Below, in pieces: positions 32,378-35,621 of a stretch of 35,621 nt of DNA; position 1 is the stretch's first letter, and the number at the start of each line of letters is the position of its first letter. Position numbers and translations under genes: made by a program. The stretch is from a virus. Where the stretch lies: positions 1 to 35,621 of the IMG/VR virus record IMGVR_UViG_3300008107_000171; one strand, 5' to 3'. The notes under the pieces are model-generated. The model did no database searches and had not been told where the DNA came from. It saw nothing but the letters and a program-made list of their open reading frames with translations.

Positions 32378-32630
32378 TATTTGGTCATTAATAATATTTA
32401 TGGTCAATGCACTGTCTTTACTTTCAGTAATTCTTTTATTTTCTAAAACCTTTATAAGAACTATATTATTAACAATATTATTGTGGGTATCTGTGCAAGT
32501 AATATATGTATTGTATGGATACTATACTGATCAACTAGGATTTATATTAATGGGTATTTTTAATATAATAGTTGGTATAGTAGCAATGTTTACACAAGTA
32601 GGACAAGATGGAGAAGATGATGAGGATTAA
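32358..32630 (+). CDS. Three-helix membrane protein, holin candidate
   Basis: A 90-residue protein with three hydrophobic segments at about 9–29, 32–56 and 60–78 and an acidic tail (GQDGEDDED). Start is a TTG overlapping the preceding gene by 20 nt, with GAAGGGG upstream. Size and topology suit a class I holin, and an endolysin is encoded 1.6 kb downstream, but other small membrane proteins would look the same. It is the most holin-like gene of the window. Confidence 0.5.
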   Translation: MESLDTNIWSLIIFMVNALSLLSVILLFSKTFIRTILLTILLWVSVQVIYVLYGYYTDQLGFILMGIFNIIVGIVAMFTQVGQDGEDDED

Positions 32631-32841
32631 CAGTATTCAAGAAATGGAAAAAATTGTAGAGTCTAACCCAAATATGTCTTGGGATAATTGGTCTGTGTTA
32701 GTATTAACTGACGATGATGGATACTATACAAAAAATGGTGTATTTAAAGATAACAAGTGGAAAACTCAATATGTATATAACATGTCTGAGTATGGTGTGT
32801 GGAATATTCCAGATAGGTTCCTAACACATGTACAAGTTTAG
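32608..32841 (+). CDS. Small unknown protein
   Basis: A 77-residue protein (or 74/73 if started at the ATGs at 32617 or 32620), overlapping the membrane protein gene by 23 nt. It contains IQEMEKIVESNPNMSWDNWS and then VLTDDDGYYTKNGVFKD, with several Trp and Tyr residues, suggesting a small alpha/beta fold. I have seen a similar pattern in small proteins of related phages but know no function. Confidence 0.55.
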   Translation: MEKMMRINSIQEMEKIVESNPNMSWDNWSVLVLTDDDGYYTKNGVFKDNKWKTQYVYNMSEYGVWNIPDRFLTHVQV

Positions 32842-33112
32842 TGAAGATCGATCATGTATCAATATGGATACAAACTTATTTTTTGAAAAATATGAAGAAG
32901 ATTCTATAGTGGCAGAGGGTGTAGATACTTTGTGCTCTCAATGTCCAGCACAAAGACAATGCTTAGCATATGCTGTAAGCAATCAAGAATGGGGCGTATG
33001 GGGTGGGGTCTATTTTGAAAATGGAAAAATATCTAAAGAATTTAATAAACACAAAGATAACGATACATGGTTTAAAGTATGGTCTGGAATAACATTGGAT
33101 AAATCTAAATGA
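32828..33112 (+). CDS. whiB: WhiB-family iron–sulfur transcription regulator
   Basis: A 94-residue WhiB-like (Wbl) protein. It has the four cluster-binding cysteines C10, C36, C39 and C45 (SCIN, then LCSQCPAQRQC) and the family's turn motif, here GVWGG. The [4Fe–4S] cluster responds to redox or NO, and Wbl proteins act by binding the main sigma factor. Phage copies can redirect host transcription or cause superinfection exclusion. The C-terminal tail (KFNKHKDNDTW-like, basic/polar) lacks a long DNA-binding Lys/Arg run. The family points strongly to an actinobacterial host. Confidence 0.9.
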   Translation: MYKFSEDRSCINMDTNLFFEKYEEDSIVAEGVDTLCSQCPAQRQCLAYAVSNQEWGVWGGVYFENGKISKEFNKHKDNDTWFKVWSGITLDKSK

Positions 33113-33381
33113 TGTATACAGAGCAAATGCAAAAAGCATTTAAATCTATTCCTGTGCCAAAAGATTTCAGAGCAGCAATAGTTGATTATGATAACTTTAT
33201 TACAATAAGATTTTATGAAAGTCAGTGGAGACATTATTCAGAAGCAGAAAGATTTAAGTGTGTTCAATACATGATGAATGTAAAGAAGGCACTTGAAAGT
33301 CTAGGAGCGGTTGTGGCAATTGACCCAGTACTAGACTTAGAAACACCAGAAGATAGAGCACAGAGAAGAAGGAGAAAATAA
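33109..33381 (+). CDS. Small unknown protein between WhiB and SSB
   Basis: A 90-residue protein overlapping the whiB stop (ATGA) and the ssb start (TAATG). It has strands around IVDYDNFITIRFYE, then a helix (RFKCVQYMMNVKKALESLG) and a basic C-terminal tail (RAQRRRRK). I do not recognise it. Coupling to WhiB and SSB suggests expression at the same time as these. Confidence 0.55.
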   Translation: MMYTEQMQKAFKSIPVPKDFRAAIVDYDNFITIRFYESQWRHYSEAERFKCVQYMMNVKKALESLGAVVAIDPVLDLETPEDRAQRRRRK

Positions 33382-33770
33382 TGCCACAAGTAATAACAGC
33401 AGTTGGAAATCTAGTTAAGGATCCAGAAGTAAAAACTTTTGAAAAGGGTGCCTTAACAAAACTACGTATCGCATGCACAGACAGAATGTCTGATGGCAAT
33501 GGTGGGTGGAAAGACGGAGACACTAATTTTTATGATGTCGCTGTTTGGAAAACACTTGGAGAATATGCTGCATCAACCTTAAAAAAGGGTGACAAGGTTA
33601 TTGTTCAAGGTAAACTAAAATATCGTGAATTTAAGAAAAACGATGGATCAAATGGTCATGCATATGAAATTGATGCAACTGATCTAGGCGTTTATTTAAC
33701 AAAGAAAACTGCCAATCCAACAGGGGCAACAGTATCTGTTCCAGCAGGTGCAGCAACCGTCTGGGGATAA
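33381..33770 (+). CDS. ssb: Bacterial-type single-stranded DNA-binding protein
   Basis: A 129-residue OB-fold SSB: VGNLVKDPEVKTFEKG, LRIACTDRM, NFYDVAVWKTLGEYAA, then KGDKVIVQGKLKYREF, the classic SSB order. The C-terminus is short and ends ATVWG, without the acidic DDIPF tip that recruits host partners. GAAGGAG precedes the start. Since a gp32-like protein is also encoded (19075), the two may act at different stages or on different pathways. Confidence 0.85.
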   Translation: MPQVITAVGNLVKDPEVKTFEKGALTKLRIACTDRMSDGNGGWKDGDTNFYDVAVWKTLGEYAASTLKKGDKVIVQGKLKYREFKKNDGSNGHAYEIDATDLGVYLTKKTANPTGATVSVPAGAATVWG

Positions 33771-33777
33771 AGGCTAG

Positions 33778-33783
33778 TATAAT
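33778..33783 (+). promoter_or_regulatory. TATAAT -10 box after ssb
   Basis: TATAAT lies 8 nt after the ssb stop. The predicted transcription start near 33790 falls in the following hairpin. No TG extension or -35 element is visible, so this call is weak. Confidence 0.35.
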
Positions 33784-33787
33784 AATT

Positions 33788-33820
33788 AGAGGGGTGGAGA
33801 AATCTTCCCCTCTATTTTAT
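33788..33820 (+). terminator. Terminator-like hairpin after ssb
   Basis: A 7-bp stem (AGAGGGG at 33788–33794 with CCCCTCT at 33807–33813), a 12-nt loop and a following ATTTTAT. It could end the regulator–SSB transcript, or, if the -10 box at 33778 is used, form a 5' hairpin on the lysis mRNA. The U-tract is interrupted. AGGAG at 33826–33830 then leads into the next gene. Confidence 0.55.
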
Positions 33821-33837
33821 TTATTAGGAGACAATAA

Positions 33838-34224
33838 ATGGGAATGTATATACAATGGAAAGACGATAAGAATAAGCAATCTTTTAAACCAAAGGTTTGG
33901 ACACCTATGTTATTTGAAAAGAAAGATGCTATAGTTCCAACAGAAGAAGGTAAGTGTTTTTGGGAAGCACAATTACATTTGACCCTGCCTAAAACTGGTA
34001 GACCAACATATGTAAAGATGAATTTCTCAAGAGACTACAAAGGAAAGAATGATACTACTGGAACAAACACTTACGCCGTTCCAACAGGCGTAGAGTCTGT
34101 GCAGTTCACACTCTCATGGTTCTTTAATGCAAATCCAAGCACACCTATTTCGTGTATGGTTTATCATAATGGATCATCAGACATTGTTTCCGAAATAAGA
34201 CAATTCAAAGGAATGATATTATAA
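33838..34224 (+). CDS. Beta-rich protein coupled to the endolysin, unknown
   Basis: A 128-residue Trp- and Thr-rich protein without signal peptide, in beta-strand-like segments (CFWEAQLHLTLPKT, TYVKMNFSRDYKG, SVQFTLSWFFN, ISCMVYHNGS). It has AGGAG upstream and overlaps the endolysin start by 1 nt (TAATG). The look of a small beta-sandwich suits a tail component or a carbohydrate-binding partner. I do not recognise the family. Coupling with the single-domain M23 enzyme is the best clue. Confidence 0.55.
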   Translation: MGMYIQWKDDKNKQSFKPKVWTPMLFEKKDAIVPTEEGKCFWEAQLHLTLPKTGRPTYVKMNFSRDYKGKNDTTGTNTYAVPTGVESVQFTLSWFFNANPSTPISCMVYHNGSSDIVSEIRQFKGMIL

Positions 34225-34613
34225 TGGCATCACCAATTAAAGATGGAAAAATTACAACACCTTATAAAAAACTAGGCAAGATGTGGTCAAAAGGTTATCA
34301 TACTGGTGTCGACTATGCGTGCAAAGTTGGAACAGAGATTATCGCAGTTGCAGATGGAAAAATTGAACCAGCAAACTGGGGAAAATCTTATGGCATTCAG
34401 GCAGTGCAAAAAGTTGAAGGTGGATGGGTAATCTATGCACATCTATCAAAACTAAATGTAAAACCTGGTGATAAGGTTGTTAAAGGACAAGCAATTGGAC
34501 TAAGTGGAAATACAGGAAACTCTTCTGGACCACACTTACATTTTGAAATGCGTGACAACATTCGTTGGTCAGCAGGAAAAGATATAGATCCAACAGCAAT
34601 TCTTAACTCATAA
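34224..34613 (+). CDS. M23-family peptidoglycan endopeptidase (endolysin)
   Basis: A 129-residue LytM-type zinc peptidase consisting of the catalytic domain alone. The zinc ligands are H26-x3-D30 (YHTGVD) and H106 in GPHLHFE, with catalytic H73 (YAHLS) and H104. It would cut peptide cross-bridges of the host wall at the end of infection. No signal peptide and no wall-binding domain are seen, so it should need a holin for release. It could instead be a virion-associated lysin, but it lies outside the tail cluster. Confidence 0.9.
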   Translation: MASPIKDGKITTPYKKLGKMWSKGYHTGVDYACKVGTEIIAVADGKIEPANWGKSYGIQAVQKVEGGWVIYAHLSKLNVKPGDKVVKGQAIGLSGNTGNSSGPHLHFEMRDNIRWSAGKDIDPTAILNS

Positions 34614-34638
34614 TACACTATAACTTTAATTAATAAAG

Positions 34639-34644
34639 TATAAT
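34639..34644 (+). promoter_or_regulatory. TATAAT -10 box before the secreted protein gene
   Basis: TATAAT in the 56-nt gap after the endolysin gene, with no TG extension or -35 at the right distance. A start near 34651 gives a leader of about 19 nt before the GTG at 34670. AT-rich sequence makes chance matches likely. Confidence 0.35.
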
Positions 34645-34669
34645 GTAAGTAGGCATATATTGCCTTGGA

Positions 34670-35621
34670 GTGAGAAAGGTTAACAAAAAACGTCTTAAAA
34701 TTAGAATAATGCTTTTAACACCCTTGTTATTGGCATTATTCTTTTCTTTTATACCTCAAACAAATGCAAACGTAGCACCTTGTGATACTTATCAAGTAAA
34801 CGGTGGCGATCAAGCGTTTTTAATGAATTTAAATACACCTCTTGAATGGGGTGGAACAGTTTATACAAACAATATTTATGTAAGTCCAAAAGGAACAGTA
34901 ACTTTTGGTGCAGGAGATTATACATTTTGGACATATCCTCCAACACCATCTATATCAATTGGTTCTTATGATTACCATGCATTTCCAAATCAAGAAACTA
35001 CTGGAATGTGGAGTCCTGGATGGGGTTATGGAAATGATTTATATGTTAGATATGGATCAACTGCAACATCTATATGTGTTGATTGGAAAGTAATGTTATG
35101 GGGGCAAACAACTGGAGAACCTGTTTATATTAGAATGTTAGCAGAAGTAAATCCAGTTAATTATACTTGGACTCCAACTTATCAAGTAAGTTCTAATGCA
35201 CCAGCAGGTGCAAGATATGGTGCAAGATATGTTCAGAACGGTGAAGTTTTTCCATTAAGTGTTCAAACTATTACAGAGCCACCTGCACCTAGCCCAACAC
35301 CTAGTCCTACAGAAACTCCTACACCTACACCAACCCCTACACCAACACCTACAGAAACACCTTCAGAAACCCCCACACCTACTCCTACGCCTACAGAAAC
35401 AGTAGAGCCTACTCCAGAACCTACTCCGACTCAAACTCAAAATCCTGAGCCAGTTGATCCAGGTCCAGATCCAACACCTGTTGTGACACCAACTGACGAA
35501 CCAGTAGTAGAAGAGCAAGAAGAAGTGCAAGAGGAAGAAGAAATAATTTTAGAACCTTCACAAGAACCAACTCCTATAGAAGAAATTATATCAGGGGAAG
35601 AAGAAACTAATAATGCTATTG
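34670..35621 (+). CDS. Secreted Pro/Thr-repeat protein, N-terminal part
   Basis: The frame is open from a GTG at 34670 to the window end (317 codons), so the 3' end is missing. It starts with a textbook signal peptide: basic [10 protein letters not shown], hydrophobic [15 protein letters not shown], and a cleavage site after TNA (about residue 33). A globular beta-rich domain of about 170 residues follows, with two or more Cys ([15 protein letters not shown]) and motifs such as [14 protein letters not shown]. Then comes a Pro/Thr/Glu-rich repeat (about 35280–35420) and an acidic Glu-rich region. It should be exported, perhaps anchored to the wall by its missing C-terminus. A surface adhesin or receptor-blocking role is inference. 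An ATG at 34709 would cut off the basic part of the signal. Confidence 0.75.
   Translation, partial: MRKVNKKRLKIRIMLLTPLLLALFFSFIPQTNANVAPCDTYQVNGGDQAFLMNLNTPLEWGGTVYTNNIYVSPKGTVTFGAGDYTFWTYPPTPSISIGSYDYHAFPNQETTGMWSPGWGYGNDLYVRYGSTATSICVDWKVMLWGQTTGEPVYIRMLAEVNPVNYTWTPTYQVSSNAPAGARYGARYVQNGEVFPLSVQTITEPPAPSPTPSPTETPTPTPTPTPTPTETPSETPTPTPTPTETVEPTPEPTPTQTQNPEPVDPGPDPTPVVTPTDEPVVEEQEEVQEEEEIILEPSQEPTPIEEIISGEEETNNAI
35281..35420 (+). repeat. Pro/Thr-coding low-complexity repeat
   Basis: Tandem degenerate units of about 6–12 nt based on CCTACACCAACA and variants encode PTPTPT runs broken by ETPSET. It would form a stiff, extended, possibly wall-spanning linker in the secreted protein. Confidence 0.8.

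Noticed and set aside
32566-32572. TATAAT-like strings inside coding regions (also 7110, 9200)
   Set aside because: Frequent by chance in AT-rich DNA and without a TG extension, -35 or nearby start codon.
32828-33112. WhiB as host contamination or assembly chimera
   Set aside because: It overlaps phage genes on both sides by a few bases and shares their base composition.
34905-35093. 62-residue frame inside the secreted protein gene
   Set aside because: It is a shadow in another frame; the signal-peptide frame is open across the whole region.
35281-35420. CRISPR-like or satellite repeat
   Set aside because: The repeats are short, degenerate and in frame, coding Pro/Thr; there are no spacers.

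Overview
The window is part of one tailed-phage (siphovirus-like) genome. Every gene I can support lies on the + strand, and most are packed stop-to-start with 1–4 nt overlaps (TAATG, TAGTG, ATGA, TGATG) that suggest translational coupling. The DNA is AT-rich by eye. The host is probably an actinobacterium: a complete WhiB-type iron–sulfur regulator (32828–33112) is present, a family essentially confined to Actinobacteria and their phages, and several genes look leaderless, which is common in that phylum. The low GC would fit small-genome freshwater Actinobacteria (acI type), but that is inference.

Layout. 1–422: end of the major tail protein, a terminator, then an extended -10 promoter. 453–1123: tail assembly chaperones joined by a canonical -1 frameshift at CCCAAAC (749–755). 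1123–15326: a 2164-residue tape measure protein with a triplicated motif and an inserted cassette, a Dit-like protein, a 1444-residue tail protein with a lectin-like domain, and four smaller tail or fibre proteins. 15348–19034: a zinc ribbon, a MerR-like protein, small proteins, a DnaB-type helicase and a DnaG-type primase. 19075–23028: a gp32-like ssDNA-binding protein under a strong promoter, then a DnaE-type polymerase with an intact PHP domain. 23028–26451: a recombination module of RecA, a Zn-finger protein, an Hjc-like PD-(D/E)XK nuclease, a helical protein, a Cas4-like exonuclease, a double Zn-finger protein and a RuvC-like resolvase. 26459–29919: an HTH protein, a conserved unknown, a DUF1599-like protein and the small and large terminases. 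29916–33381: unknown and mosaic proteins, small membrane proteins, a possible SLOG-like protein, a holin candidate and WhiB. 33381–35621: SSB, an unknown beta-rich protein, an M23 endolysin and a secreted Pro/Thr-repeat protein that runs off the end.

The genes form tail, replication, recombination, packaging, regulation and lysis modules. Portal, protease and capsid genes are absent and presumably lie upstream of position 1, so the terminase is far from the head genes. The most notable signals are a series of -10 boxes placed 6–9 nt before start codons (leaderless genes), TTGACA-type promoters at 19003, 26432 and 31350, the triplicated motif with its cassette in the tape measure, two different resolvase-like nucleases beside a Cas4-like exonuclease, a pair of start codons 4 nt apart at 31402/31406, and the secreted Pro/Thr-repeat protein. 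No tRNA, CRISPR array, IS element or integrase was seen, and no gap between genes exceeds 300 bases.
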